In this document: positions 37,176 to 48,088 of the stretch, one piece after another
Layout: each line of letters starts with the position of its first letter
How positions within the stretch are numbered: the stretch's first letter is position 1
Origin: Pseudomonas putida
GTDB taxonomy: Bacteria > Pseudomonadota > Gammaproteobacteria > Pseudomonadales > Pseudomonadaceae
DNA: 64,000 bases
Direction of reading: 5' to 3'
NCBI RefSeq assembly: GCF_001636055.1
Contig: NZ_CP011789.1
Coordinates: 5,678,501-5,742,500, forward strand
Made by a program: the position numbers and the translations under genes
The notes under the pieces: generated by a model
What the model saw: the letters and a program-made list of their open reading frames with translations, nothing else
Told to the model about the DNA's origin: nothing
Databases searched by the model: none

Positions 37176-40082
37176 CTATTGTTTTTTTTTCGATTTCCAG
37201 AACTTGAATCTGGATAAAACGGGTGACTTTTTGGTCACCGGTTGCTCCGGCAAAACATGCAAAAGCGTTATCTTTTGCAGGCTGGGCACATGCTTCTGGA
37301 GGTTATAATTTACCGCTCCACTCTCGGTAGATGTGGCCAGCAATACAGTCTGCTGGGTAATCGCATCAACCTTAGCTATAAAGTCCCCTGTCGCCACATC
37401 CTTCAGGCTGAAGACCTGTCTCGAGCTGATCGATACCTCGTCCGGTTCGCCTCTTGTGCCCCTGTGAATCTGGTATTCAGAGGCCGCGCCCGGGGCCGCT
37501 GACCATATGCCGCGCACCTGGCCTTCCTCGGTGAACGCCCCGCCGGCAGGCTCGATGGAGTAGAGTAAGCTGGTTATCTCGGCAGCAAGTGCTTGATGCG
37601 CAAGCATCGAAATAACCTCTAGCTGCTGCGGGCTGAAGTACTTCTCGACGTTGTGTACAAACAAGGGCGTTTCCTCGCCGTTTTCTATCAGAGTGTACGT
37701 GCTACGCATAAAGTCCTTGGCAAACTGTTCAGTCACCCCTAGATCCTCCGCGAGCTGCGCAGCCGGACCAAGAGCTTCTTGCTCGCTGTTGCCCGACGGA
37801 CCTATGACCCTTTCCAGTTCAGTGGGTTGATACGCCTCACTCTCACGCATCCAATACACCGTTAATTTCTTTCGATGTTGCGTGTCGTGACTGACATTGC
37901 CCTTTAGTACAACCCCAGGCTTCAGATTTTTAAAAATCTCCGGAAACTCGATCAACTTGTCCAACGCAGCGAAGTCAGCCCCGAACTCCGACTCAAAACT
38001 GTGTAATCCGTTGGCATCCCTGCGCGTCACCGGATTGTTGCGCACCATGCAATACAAGTTAAGGCCATCCACCGCACCCGCCGGGTCTGCACTCAGCCAC
38101 CGCCCGACCCACGGCTGGTAGTAGCGATAACCGTAGTAGTACAACCCAGTCGCATCTCGTTCCTTGCCTGAATAACGCAAGGTCTTGTAACTCCCTTCAA
38201 GCTCGCTACGGGCTGCCCACAACGCGGTTCCCCCAAAAGGGTAATACGCTTCATGGCTGATCAGTCTGCCCGCGCCGTCGACCTCCAGGATGCCGTTGCC
38301 CAGTGGCGTGTCGTAGCTGTAGCGCAGTTGATCGTTCTCCAACCCGTCAGGCACCTCGCTGCACCAGTGCAACATTCGCACCTGTGCATGACCGGGCTCA
38401 CCGACCGAAATAACCTGCAACTCCTCCTCAAGGGAGGCATCGCGGGTAGTGCAGCGCAATTCAAGCCCGGGTAAATAGGTGACTCGAAGCGTGTGCTGGC
38501 TTGCAGCGCTCCACTGCGTGTTGACTTTCAGGACTCGCATGCTGGCATTGTCATAACGGTAGTGCTCATGGTCATCCTGCCCCTCCTCGCGTTGCTGGGA
38601 GATGACCTGATGCAACTCCCCTTGAGGCGTCCAGCACAAGGGATTGCCGGGTAACAGCGAGATCTGCTGACCCTTTGCCGTGAACAACGCCTCAACCTCG
38701 GCAGGTGTCTTCGCCATCATGCCCAGCACCGCCCGATTGCTGCGGTCACTGACTGCGATCTCGACGACACGACAGTGATTGCTAGCAGGCACCCGGTGCA
38801 CCATGCGCGTCAGGTTGCCAGCAGTGTCATAGATAAAGTTGCGGGTATAACAGGTAAAGAGCGTCTCATCATGGGGAGAAGGAGACGGCGTGTTGTACTC
38901 TCCCGACCGCGATGACGCATTGACCTGCTCCCTTCCGCAGGCGCTGACCAATTGATAAAGGCTGTCGTAATGGTAGGTTGTCTGCGGTTCCGCCACCTGG
39001 TTGCGCCAGAACCGCCTATTGTCGGCCTCGTCACGTTCGCTCACCACATTGCCCACAGGGTCGAACGTATACCGCAAATCCTGCAGGAGCCTTGCACCCA
39101 GGGCATGACTCGCAGGCCGCTCGATCCGTAGCCGCGCCTGGCGTTGCGTTCGTGGCTCAAAGAAATAGGTGCTCAACACACCATTACCATGCAGTTCACG
39201 GGTCTTATGTCCACCTGCCAGGTAACTCGTCGACCGGACGATCTCGCACTCTTGAGCGCCTTTGCGCCTCAGCCAGCTTGCCTGGAGCCGACCCGCGATG
39301 TCATAGGTGACACGCCGCAGGTGCCCTGCTGCATCGACAATGCTCGATACTGTTCCGGTTGCGTCCACGACCGAACACGTAGTGCGCGCCTGTGCAATCG
39401 GCTCAAGTGCGCGATCCCATTCATCGACGCTTTCACCTTGCCAATCGACCACTGTCTGTACTTCATCTCCCTGCCCCAGAAGACGTCGGGTGACAGACAG
39501 CGTGGTCCCCGTCATGGCGATGGCGTCGTGCAGGGCAAGGCCAGCAGTGTCGTAAAGACGTATACAGCGACCCGCCAGGTTTCGCCCCCGCTCCAGTGCA
39601 CTGCTATCCCCATAGACAAAGCGCTGGGTCATGCGGGGAACACCACCGCCAACTGTATCGCTGATGCTCGACAAACGGCCCGCCAGACCGTGAGCCTCGT
39701 ACACCGATCGACGTACCACCGCCTGGCTGTAATCGTCACGCCCTTCTGCACCTGTCGCGATTGCAGTGATACGCACCAAAGGCCGACTATCGATATCAGC
39801 CAAGGCAACTTCAATACCCGCGTCGACACTCTGAACACGCAGCACTTTGCCAGCGAAATCGTTGGCCAACGCGAAGTTCACCAGACCGCGCCCAGCCATA
39901 CGCGGGTCGCTGCTACGATCCAGGAAACCACTAGGATCGTGCCTGTGCCGCGTGATGAGCAGGGTGGTCTGCCCAAGCGCAAGCCCATCACGATGGCAGG
40001 TGATTTCCCGTACCTTCAGCTTGCGAGCAAACACCGATACCGATGGGGTTTGGCAATGGACTAATGGCGCGTTGCTGGTCAT
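37176..40082 (-). CDS. Orphan TccC-type RHS toxin with unknown C-terminal domain
   Basis: A 968-residue RHS-repeat protein resembling the C component of Tc toxin complexes. The N-terminus (PLVHCQTPSVSVFARK, then ITRHRHDPSGFLDRSSDPRM) is TccC-like. RHS/YD repeats follow, and the RHS core is at about residues 635-693 (RYSGKERDATGLYYYGYRYY, GRWLSADPAG, RRDANGL). The usual self-cleavage point is after Leu693, with Asp689 and Asp703 as possible protease residues. The last 275 residues (38003-37179) match no toxin I recognise, and their DNA is AT-richer: 47% GC in 37201-37260 by count. No immunity gene or TcA/TcB partner is adjacent. Start at 40082 gives MTSNAPLVHCQ. Confidence 0.85.
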   Translation of the reverse strand: MTSNAPLVHCQTPSVSVFARKLKVREITCHRDGLALGQTTLLITRHRHDPSGFLDRSSDPRMAGRGLVNFALANDFAGKVLRVQSVDAGIEVALADIDSRPLVRITAIATGAEGRDDYSQAVVRRSVYEAHGLAGRLSSISDTVGGGVPRMTQRFVYGDSSALERGRNLAGRCIRLYDTAGLALHDAIAMTGTTLSVTRRLLGQGDEVQTVVDWQGESVDEWDRALEPIAQARTTCSVVDATGTVSSIVDAAGHLRRVTYDIAGRLQASWLRRKGAQECEIVRSTSYLAGGHKTRELHGNGVLSTYFFEPRTQRQARLRIERPASHALGARLLQDLRYTFDPVGNVVSERDEADNRRFWRNQVAEPQTTYHYDSLYQLVSACGREQVNASSRSGEYNTPSPSPHDETLFTCYTRNFIYDTAGNLTRMVHRVPASNHCRVVEIAVSDRSNRAVLGMMAKTPAEVEALFTAKGQQISLLPGNPLCWTPQGELHQVISQQREEGQDDHEHYRYDNASMRVLKVNTQWSAASQHTLRVTYLPGLELRCTTRDASLEEELQVISVGEPGHAQVRMLHWCSEVPDGLENDQLRYSYDTPLGNGILEVDGAGRLISHEAYYPFGGTALWAARSELEGSYKTLRYSGKERDATGLYYYGYRYYQPWVGRWLSADPAGAVDGLNLYCMVRNNPVTRRDANGLHSFESEFGADFAALDKLIEFPEIFKNLKPGVVLKGNVSHDTQHRKKLTVYWMRESEAYQPTELERVIGPSGNSEQEALGPAAQLAEDLGVTEQFAKDFMRSTYTLIENGEETPLFVHNVEKYFSPQQLEVISMLAHQALAAEITSLLYSIEPAGGAFTEEGQVRGIWSAAPGAASEYQIHRGTRGEPDEVSISSRQVFSLKDVATGDFIAKVDAITQQTVLLATSTESGAVNYNLQKHVPSLQKITLLHVLPEQPVTKKSPVLSRFKFWKSKKKQ

Positions 40083-40509
40083 TGGGCAATGCTCCGGTGC
40101 GGGTCTAAATGGCAAGCAGCCCCCCAATCAGAGCTCAACGGGGATCCGACAAAGGCCTAGGCTCTGTCCTGAATGTGTCTGCACGAAGGCCAGACAAGGC
40201 GAACAGGGTAAGGAACGCCCGGGGGCCTCGCCCGACGGTACTGGAGTACATGAGCATTCCGAGCCCCGTCTCAACGCAGTATGGGCGAGTGCAGATGCAT
40301 TTCAGACAGAGCCTAGGCTACCCCAGCGATGCACAAGCCACACCTGACAGAAATACCAGTGGAGCAGCGCAAGGTAGTTCGACAAGCGAGCGACACTGAT
40401 GGCCCACCTGCGCTCAGCCTTCTGGAGTGTCATCACGCACACCCATGAGCCTGTGCAGCCACTATCCCTGGCTCTAGACTCGCAGCATCTCGAACCCAGG
40501 AATGCCGTC
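40083..40509. other. Non-coding gap between tccC-like gene and acyl-CoA dehydrogenase
   Basis: A 427-bp stretch without a credible gene. It holds the 162-bp inverted-repeat element (40156-40317). The remaining part, 40318-40509, presumably carries the promoter of the acyl-CoA dehydrogenase gene. Confidence 0.6.
40156..40317. mobile_element. MITE-like 162-bp element with 29-bp inverted ends
   Basis: Ends 40156-40184 and 40289-40317 are inverted copies matching at 24 of 29 positions, each beginning CCTAGGCTCTGTC. No reading frame inside looks like a transposase. Both ends contain CTAG, as does the related copy at 12291-12380. Size, ends and lack of coding capacity fit a miniature inverted-repeat element moved in trans; the source transposon is not in the window. 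Confidence 0.7.
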
Positions 40510-42312
40510 ATGTCCGAGCAACTCCTCAGCAGCCGCAACCTCGCCTTCGAACTCTACGAAGTCCTCGACGCCGAGGGCCTGACCCAGCGCCCGCGTTTCG
40601 CCGAGCACAACCGCGAGACCTTCGACGCAGCGCTCGGTACGGCCCGCACGATTGCCGAGAAGTACTTCGCCCCGCACAACCGCAAGGGCGACGAGCACGA
40701 GCCGCGCTATGTCGACGGCCGCGCCGAGCTGATTCCCGAGGTCAAGCCTGCGGTAGAGGCCTTCCTCGAGGCGGGCTTCCTCAACGCCAACCGCGACTTC
40801 GACGTCGGCGGCATGCAGTTGCCAAGCCTGGTTTCGCAAGCCTGCTTCGCCCACTTTCAGGCCGCCAACGCTGGCACCACGGCCTACCCCTTCCTGACCA
40901 TGGGCGCAGCCAACCTGATCGAGAGTTTTGGCAGCGACGAGCAGAAGCGCCTTTTCCTGCAGCCGATGATCGAAGGTCGCTACTTCGGCACCATGGCCCT
41001 GACCGAGCCCCACGCCGGCTCGTCGCTGGCCGATATCCGCACCCGTGCAGAAGCCGCAGGCGATGGCAGCTATCGGCTCAAGGGCAACAAGATCTTCATC
41101 TCCGGCGGCGACCACGAGCTGTCGCAGAACATCGTGCACATGGTCCTGGCCAAGCTGCCGGATGCACCGCCCGGGGTGAAAGGCATTTCGCTGTTCATCG
41201 TGCCCAAGTACCTGGTCAACGACGACGGCAGCCTCGGCGCCCGCAACGACGTGCTGCTGGCCGGGCTGTTCCACAAGATGGGCTGGCGTGGCACGACCTC
41301 CACGGCGTTGAACTTCGGTGACAACGGCCAGTGCGTCGGCTATCTGGTCGGCAAGCCGCACCAGGGCCTGGCGTGCATGTTCCAGATGATGAACGAGGCG
41401 CGCATCGGCGTCGGCATGGGCGCGGTGATGCTCGGCTACGCCGGCTACCTGTACTCGCTGGACTACGCCCGCCAACGCCCGCAAGGCCGCCAGGTGGACA
41501 ACAAGGATCCCGGCAGCCCAGCAGTGCCGATCATCGAACACGCCGATGTAAGACGCATGCTGCTGGCGCAGAAGGCCTATGTGGAAGGTGCCTTCGACCT
41601 GGGCCTGTATGCCGCCCGGTTGTTCGACGACACCCACAGCGCACCCGACGAGGCGGCACGCGCCCAGGCCCAGGAACTGCTCGACCTGCTCACCCCGATC
41701 GTCAAGTCCTGGCCTTCGACGTTCTGCCTCAAGGCCAACGAACTGGCGATCCAGATTCTTGGTGGCCACGGCTACACCCGCGAATACCCGGTAGAGCAGT
41801 ACTACCGCGACAACCGCTTGAACCCGATCCACGAAGGCACCGAAGGCATCCAGTCGCTCGACCTGCTCGGGCGCAAGCTGGCGCAGAACGGCGGCGCCGG
41901 GCTCAAGCAGCTGATTCGCCTGATCGCCAGCACTGCCGAGCGCGCCAGCCATCACCCCAACCTGGACGCACTGCGCCAGCCGCTGGAGCAACTGGTCAAC
42001 CGCCTGCAAGCCGTGACCCTGGCACTGCTCGGCGACCTGGCCCAGGGCAAGGTCGCCGGCGCGCTGGCAAACTCGGCGCTGTACCTCAAGGTGTTCGGCC
42101 ACTGCGTGATCGGCTGGCGCTGGCTGGAGCAGGCCATCCATGCCGAACTCGGGCTGATGAAGGGAGTCGATGTCGATCGCGATTTTTACTGTGGCAAGTT
42201 GCAGGCCGCACGTTATTTCCTGACTTGGGAAGTGCCAGGCTGCCATACTGAGCTCGCACTGCTCGAGGCACGCGACGACACCTGCCTGGGCATGCAAGAG
42301 GGGTGGTTCTAG
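40510..42312 (+). CDS. Acyl-CoA dehydrogenase (long, about 600 residues)
   Basis: A 600-residue FAD enzyme that introduces the alpha-beta double bond in an acyl-CoA. Family blocks are GTMALTEPHAGSSLADI (FAD binding), KIFISGGDH, NEARIGVGMGAVMLGYAGY and GGHGYTREYPVEQYYRD; the Glu of HEGTEGIQ fits the catalytic base position. The extra C-terminal domain places it with the ~600-residue subgroup. The ATG at 40510 is preferred because the upstream frame runs into intergenic sequence. Chain-length preference is unknown. It is 30 bp upstream of the TldD-like gene. Confidence 0.88.
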   Translation: MSEQLLSSRNLAFELYEVLDAEGLTQRPRFAEHNRETFDAALGTARTIAEKYFAPHNRKGDEHEPRYVDGRAELIPEVKPAVEAFLEAGFLNANRDFDVGGMQLPSLVSQACFAHFQAANAGTTAYPFLTMGAANLIESFGSDEQKRLFLQPMIEGRYFGTMALTEPHAGSSLADIRTRAEAAGDGSYRLKGNKIFISGGDHELSQNIVHMVLAKLPDAPPGVKGISLFIVPKYLVNDDGSLGARNDVLLAGLFHKMGWRGTTSTALNFGDNGQCVGYLVGKPHQGLACMFQMMNEARIGVGMGAVMLGYAGYLYSLDYARQRPQGRQVDNKDPGSPAVPIIEHADVRRMLLAQKAYVEGAFDLGLYAARLFDDTHSAPDEAARAQAQELLDLLTPIVKSWPSTFCLKANELAIQILGGHGYTREYPVEQYYRDNRLNPIHEGTEGIQSLDLLGRKLAQNGGAGLKQLIRLIASTAERASHHPNLDALRQPLEQLVNRLQAVTLALLGDLAQGKVAGALANSALYLKVFGHCVIGWRWLEQAIHAELGLMKGVDVDRDFYCGKLQAARYFLTWEVPGCHTELALLEARDDTCLGMQEGWF

Positions 42313-42342
42313 GGGGAGCCACCGCGAACCGGAGGTTCCCGC

Positions 42343-43785
42343 ATGTTCGATTCCAGCGCCCTGCTGCGCCAGCGCTTCGCAGCGCTGCGCAGCACGGCCG
42401 AACTGTTCTCGCTTCGCCACGTGAAGCAATCGCATCAATCGCTGTCGGTGCGGCGCAACGTCGCCGAACCGCCATTCTTCAGCCAGGACGAAGGTGCCAT
42501 GCTCACCGTGCGCCTGAACGGCGTCGAGGCCTACGCCGCCACCGCCGACCTGTCGCAGAGCGGCCTGCAACGCGCCCTGGAACACGCCGAGGCCCTGGCC
42601 CGGCAGATCACCGGCCACCACCTGCTCGACCTGCGCGACCAACCGGTGCCGAGCACGCGCCACGACCATATCTCGCCCAACTTCGACCAATCGCTGCCAA
42701 ACCTTGCTGATTGCCTCGAGCTGCTCGCCACTGAATCGGCCAGTGTGCCCAAGGACGAACGTCTGGTGGACTGGCAGGCGAGCCTGGGCATCACCCTGGT
42801 CGAGCAGACTTACCTGAACTCGGCCGGCGCTGAGCTGCGCAACGCGCAGCGCTTCATCTTTCCGGGCCTTGGCGTCACCGCCAGCGATGGGCGCGACAGC
42901 CAGAGCCGCAGCCTGGGCCGGGAGAACTTTGGTCAGCAGGGTGGCTTCGAAGTCGTCCAGCGCTGCGGCCTGGTCGGCGCCGCCCGGCGTATCGCCGACG
43001 AAGCCCTGCAACTGCTGCTGGCGCCCAACACCCCGAGCGGTGCGCGCGACCTGCTGCTGATGCCCGACCAGATGATGCTGCAGATCCACGAGTCCATCGG
43101 CCATCCGCTGGAGATGGACCGTATTCTTGGCGACGAGCGCAATTACGCGGGCACCAGCTTCGTCAAGCCCAGCGATTTCGGGCAGTTGCAATACGGCTCG
43201 CCCCTGCTGAACGTGACCTTCGACCCTACCATCGACGAGGAGCTGGCCAGCTACAGCTTCGACGACGACGGCACCGCGGCCAGCAAGCAGTTCCTGATCC
43301 GCGAGGGCAAGCTACTGCGCCCGCTGGGCGGCGCCCTGTCGCAGTTGCGCTCAGGGCTCGACGGCGTGGCCAACAGCCGCGCCTGTGGCTGGAACCGCGC
43401 CCCGATCGACCGCATGGCCAACCTCAACATCGAGCCGGGCGACCAGTCGCTCGAACAACTCATCGGTGGGATCGAGCACGGCATCCTGATGCGCACCAAT
43501 CGCTCCTGGTCCATCGACGATGCGCGCAACAAGTTCCAGTTCGGCTGCGAATGGGGCCAACTGATCGAACACGGCGAGCTCAAGGGTGTCGTCAAGAACC
43601 CCAATTATCGCGGCATCTCCGCGCAGTTCTGGCGCAACCTGTCGGCAGTGGGCGATAGCAGCACCTTCCAGGTGCTTGGCACACCCAACTGCGGCAAGGG
43701 CGAGCCCAACCAGGTCATCCGGGTCGGCCATGCCTCGCCGGCCTGCGTGTTCCGCCAGATCGACGTATTCGGAGGAGACGCCTGA
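42343..43785 (+). CDS. TldD-type metallopeptidase subunit (second-type pair)
   Basis: A 480-residue protein of the TldD/PmbA (M103) family. It contains the zinc site HESIGHPLEMDRI (HExxxH), and the C-terminal half NPNYRGISAQFWRNLSAVGDSSTF. TldD/TldE complexes are thread-like proteases that degrade unfolded peptides and can mature modified peptides. Its stop overlaps the start of the TldE-like gene by 1 nt, so the pair is made together. The proteins seem diverged from the housekeeping tldD and pmbA; no candidate peptide precursor gene is adjacent. Confidence 0.85.
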   Translation: MFDSSALLRQRFAALRSTAELFSLRHVKQSHQSLSVRRNVAEPPFFSQDEGAMLTVRLNGVEAYAATADLSQSGLQRALEHAEALARQITGHHLLDLRDQPVPSTRHDHISPNFDQSLPNLADCLELLATESASVPKDERLVDWQASLGITLVEQTYLNSAGAELRNAQRFIFPGLGVTASDGRDSQSRSLGRENFGQQGGFEVVQRCGLVGAARRIADEALQLLLAPNTPSGARDLLLMPDQMMLQIHESIGHPLEMDRILGDERNYAGTSFVKPSDFGQLQYGSPLLNVTFDPTIDEELASYSFDDDGTAASKQFLIREGKLLRPLGGALSQLRSGLDGVANSRACGWNRAPIDRMANLNIEPGDQSLEQLIGGIEHGILMRTNRSWSIDDARNKFQFGCEWGQLIEHGELKGVVKNPNYRGISAQFWRNLSAVGDSSTFQVLGTPNCGKGEPNQVIRVGHASPACVFRQIDVFGGDA

Positions 43786-45116
43786 TGAGCACCCCCTATC
43801 AAGAACGCTTCGAGGCATTGGTCAGTGCGCTGCGCGAGGCGCTGCACCCCGGCGAGCAGTTCACCCTCGGCTACAGCGCCGAGCAGTCGCGCTTCGTGCG
43901 TTTCAACCATGCCAAGGTGCGTCAGGCCGGCGAAGTGGCCCAGGCCAGCGCACTGTTGCGTCTGGTGCGTGACGGGCGTCAGGCCGAACAGCAGTTCACT
44001 CTCGGTGACGATGCGCAACTGGATCGCCAGCGCCTGCAAGATGCCCTGGCGCAACTGCGCCAGACCTTGCCACTGCTGCCGCTCGACCCCTACCTGAAAA
44101 TCGACGAAAGCGCTTGGCACAGCCACAGCGTGCAAGAACCGGCGCTGCCCGACTTCACTGAAGTACTGGCACTGGTCGAGCAGCAGGCAGGCAACCTCGA
44201 TCTGGTCGGCATCTACGCCGCCGGCCCGATCTGCCGGGGTTTCGCCAGCTCGTTCGGGGCCTTCGGCTGGCACCAGGCCAACAGCTTCAATTTCGACTGG
44301 AGCCTGTTCCACAGCAACGGCCAGGCGGTGAAGGCCAACTATGCGGGCCAGGTCTGGAGCGGCGAGGCCTTCAGTGCACGCCTGCAACTGGCCCGCGAAC
44401 AGCTTGAGTACCTGGGGCGCCCGACGATCACCCTCAAGCCTGGCCGCTACCGCGCCTACCTGGCGCCAGCGGCCATGGACGAGATCGCGGGCATGCTCGG
44501 CTGGGGAGGCTTCTCGGCCCAGGCCCTGGCCACCGGCAACAGCCCACTGCAACGTCTGTACACCGGTGATGCCCAGCTCGATCCACGGGTTGGCTTCTCG
44601 GAGCAGGTCAGCGGTTCGCTGAGCCCGTCGTTCTCCAGCGAGGGCTCGCCCCGCGAGGACGTAGCGCTGATCGTCGAAGGCCGGGGCAGCGCGCGCCTGG
44701 TCAGCCCTCGCAGCGCGGCAGAGTTCGCCCTGCAGGGCAACGGCGCCGACAGCTATGAGGCACCGTGCGCCCTGAGCCTGGCACCTGGGGAGCTGGCGTC
44801 GGCGGATATCCTGGCGCGCCTGGGCACCGGGCTGTACATCAGCAACCTCTGGTACCTGAACTATTCAGACCTGCCGGCAGCGCGCATGACCGGCCTGACC
44901 CGCTTCGCCACGTTCTGGGTGGAAGACGGCCAGATCCAGGGCCCGGTCAGCACCATGCGCTTCGACGACAGCCTCTACAATCTGCTGGGCCCTCAGCTGG
45001 AGGACCTGACCCGCGAACGCGAACTGATCCTGTCGACCAGCACCTATGGGCAACGGCAAACCGGATCGAGTCATCTGCCCGGGGCGTTGGTCAGAGGATT
45101 GACGCTGACACTGTAA
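43785..45116 (+). CDS. TldE/PmbA-like partner subunit
   Basis: A 443-residue partner of the preceding TldD-like protein. It has the same fold (FTLGYSAEQSRFVRFNHAKVRQ near the N-terminus, then GRYRAYLAPAAMDEIAGML) but no HExxxH zinc motif, as expected for the non-catalytic TldE half. The start codon is within TGATG shared with the upstream stop. A hairpin (45126-45158) follows and probably ends the transcript. Confidence 0.83.
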   Translation: MSTPYQERFEALVSALREALHPGEQFTLGYSAEQSRFVRFNHAKVRQAGEVAQASALLRLVRDGRQAEQQFTLGDDAQLDRQRLQDALAQLRQTLPLLPLDPYLKIDESAWHSHSVQEPALPDFTEVLALVEQQAGNLDLVGIYAAGPICRGFASSFGAFGWHQANSFNFDWSLFHSNGQAVKANYAGQVWSGEAFSARLQLAREQLEYLGRPTITLKPGRYRAYLAPAAMDEIAGMLGWGGFSAQALATGNSPLQRLYTGDAQLDPRVGFSEQVSGSLSPSFSSEGSPREDVALIVEGRGSARLVSPRSAAEFALQGNGADSYEAPCALSLAPGELASADILARLGTGLYISNLWYLNYSDLPAARMTGLTRFATFWVEDGQIQGPVSTMRFDDSLYNLLGPQLEDLTRERELILSTSTYGQRQTGSSHLPGALVRGLTLTL

Positions 45117-45125
45117 CGCCACGCC

Positions 45126-45158
45126 CCTGTGGGAGCGCCGTTTAGACGCTTCCACAGG
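45126..45158 (+). terminator. Hairpin after the tldD/tldE-like pair
   Basis: CCTGTGGGAGCG (45126-45137) pairs with CGCTTCCACAGG (45147-45158), 12 bp with one G-T pair and a 9-nt loop, 10 bp after the stop. No long T-run follows; it resembles a REP half-site used as a terminator. Confidence 0.5.
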
Positions 45159-45186
45159 GAACTGCGCACTTTTCAGGATAGAGGCC

Positions 45187-46614
45187 ATGCCCGAACGCGC
45201 CCCGCTCGACCCTACCACCGCCCGCTGGATCCCCTGGGTGGTGGCCATCGCCTTCTTCATGCAGTCGCTCGACGGCACCATCCTCAACACCGCGCTGCCG
45301 GCCATGGCCCGCTCGCTGGCAGAAGACCCGCTGCGCATGCAGGGCGTGATCATCGCCTACATGCTCACCGTGGCCCTGCTGATTCCGGCTTCGGGCTGGA
45401 TCGCCGACCGCTTCGGCACCAAGCACATCTTCTTCGGCGCCATCCTGCTGTTCAGCCTGGGTTCGCTGCTGTGCGCGGCGGCCAACAGCCTGGGCTTTCT
45501 GATCATCGCCCGCGTCATCCAGGGCCTGGGCGGTGCCCTGATGCTGCCGGTCGGGCGATTGGTGGTGCTGCGCGCCTACCCACGCTCGGAGCTGGTGCGG
45601 ATCATGAGCTTCATCACCATCCCCGGCCTGCTGGGCCCGCTGCTGGGCCCAACCGTCGGCGGCTGGCTGGTGGAAATCCTCAGTTGGCACTGGATCTTCC
45701 TGCTCAACCTGCCGGTCGGCGCGCTGGGGTGCTACGCGGTATGGAAGTTCATCCCCGACCTGCGCGGCAGCGAACGCACCACCTTCGATGGACCCGGATT
45801 CATCCTGTTCGGCGCCGCGATGGTGCTGATCACCATCGCCATGGAGGGCCTGGGCGAGTTGCACCTGCCACACCTGCGGGTGATGTTGCTGCTGTTCGCC
45901 GGCATGGCCTGCCTTGCCGCCTACTGGCTGCGCGCCGGGCGTGACCCGGAGCCGCTGTTCTCGCCCAGCCTGTTCCGCGTGCGTACCTTTGCCATCGGCA
46001 TCCTCGGCAACCTGTTCGCCCGCCTGGGCAGCGGCGCCCTGCCCTTCCTGGTGCCGCTGCTGCTGCAGGTGGCGCTGGGCTATTCGCCGGCCCAGGCCGG
46101 CATGAGCATGATCCCGCTGGCCGCCGCGGCGATGATCGCCAAGTCGGTGGCGCGGCCACTGATCGAGCGCCTCGGCTATCGCATCATCCTCACCGGCAAC
46201 ACGCTGTTGCTGGGGGTACTGCTGGCCAGCCTGGGACTGGTCGACGAGCAGACGCCGTATTGGCTGCTGCTGATGCAGTTAGGCTTGCTGGGCGCGGTGA
46301 ACTCGCTGCAGTTCACCGCGATGAACACGGTGACGCTGATCGACCTCGACGACGCCAGCGCCAGCAGCGGCAACAGCCTGCTGTCGGTGGTCGCGCAACT
46401 GTCCCTGAGCCTGGGCGTGGCCTGCGCCGGTGCGCTGCTCGGCGGCTTTACCGCCTCGGGGAGCGCAGAGGGAGTGGAAACCACGCTGGGCGCGTTCCAG
46501 TTGACCTTCCTGACCATCGGCCTGATGGCGATGCTGGCCGCGGCGATCTTCCTGCAACTGTCGCCGACGGACGGAAGGCGTGCCCGTCGTCCGGAAGAAC
46601 ACGTGGAAACGTAG
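45187..46614 (+). CDS. MFS drug exporter, DHA2 family
   Basis: A 475-residue inner-membrane proton antiporter with about 14 hydrophobic helices. It shows the family motifs MQSLDGTILNTALPAMA (helix 1) and GWIADRFGTKHIFFGA (the loop 2-3 motif), plus RVIQGLGGALMLPVGR and GLLGPLLGPTVGGWL (motif C of exporters). MdtD is a close type. No membrane-fusion protein gene is adjacent, so it probably works alone. Substrate unknown. Confidence 0.87.
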   Translation: MPERAPLDPTTARWIPWVVAIAFFMQSLDGTILNTALPAMARSLAEDPLRMQGVIIAYMLTVALLIPASGWIADRFGTKHIFFGAILLFSLGSLLCAAANSLGFLIIARVIQGLGGALMLPVGRLVVLRAYPRSELVRIMSFITIPGLLGPLLGPTVGGWLVEILSWHWIFLLNLPVGALGCYAVWKFIPDLRGSERTTFDGPGFILFGAAMVLITIAMEGLGELHLPHLRVMLLLFAGMACLAAYWLRAGRDPEPLFSPSLFRVRTFAIGILGNLFARLGSGALPFLVPLLLQVALGYSPAQAGMSMIPLAAAAMIAKSVARPLIERLGYRIILTGNTLLLGVLLASLGLVDEQTPYWLLLMQLGLLGAVNSLQFTAMNTVTLIDLDDASASSGNSLLSVVAQLSLSLGVACAGALLGGFTASGSAEGVETTLGAFQLTFLTIGLMAMLAAAIFLQLSPTDGRRARRPEEHVET

Positions 46615-46678
46615 GGCGAATGGCCATGAGGCTGGTAGACTGTGCGGCATTTTTCGCTTCGCACCGCAGGCCCGCCTC

Positions 46679-48064
<1,386 letters not shown>

Positions 48065-48088
48065 ACCATTTTGCGGCTGCTGTGCAGC

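Noticed and set aside
40474..43191. A 905-codon minus-strand open frame opposite the acyl-CoA dehydrogenase and tldD-like genes
   Set aside because: Antisense shadow of two clear genes on the plus strand; composition is biased and no domain is visible.
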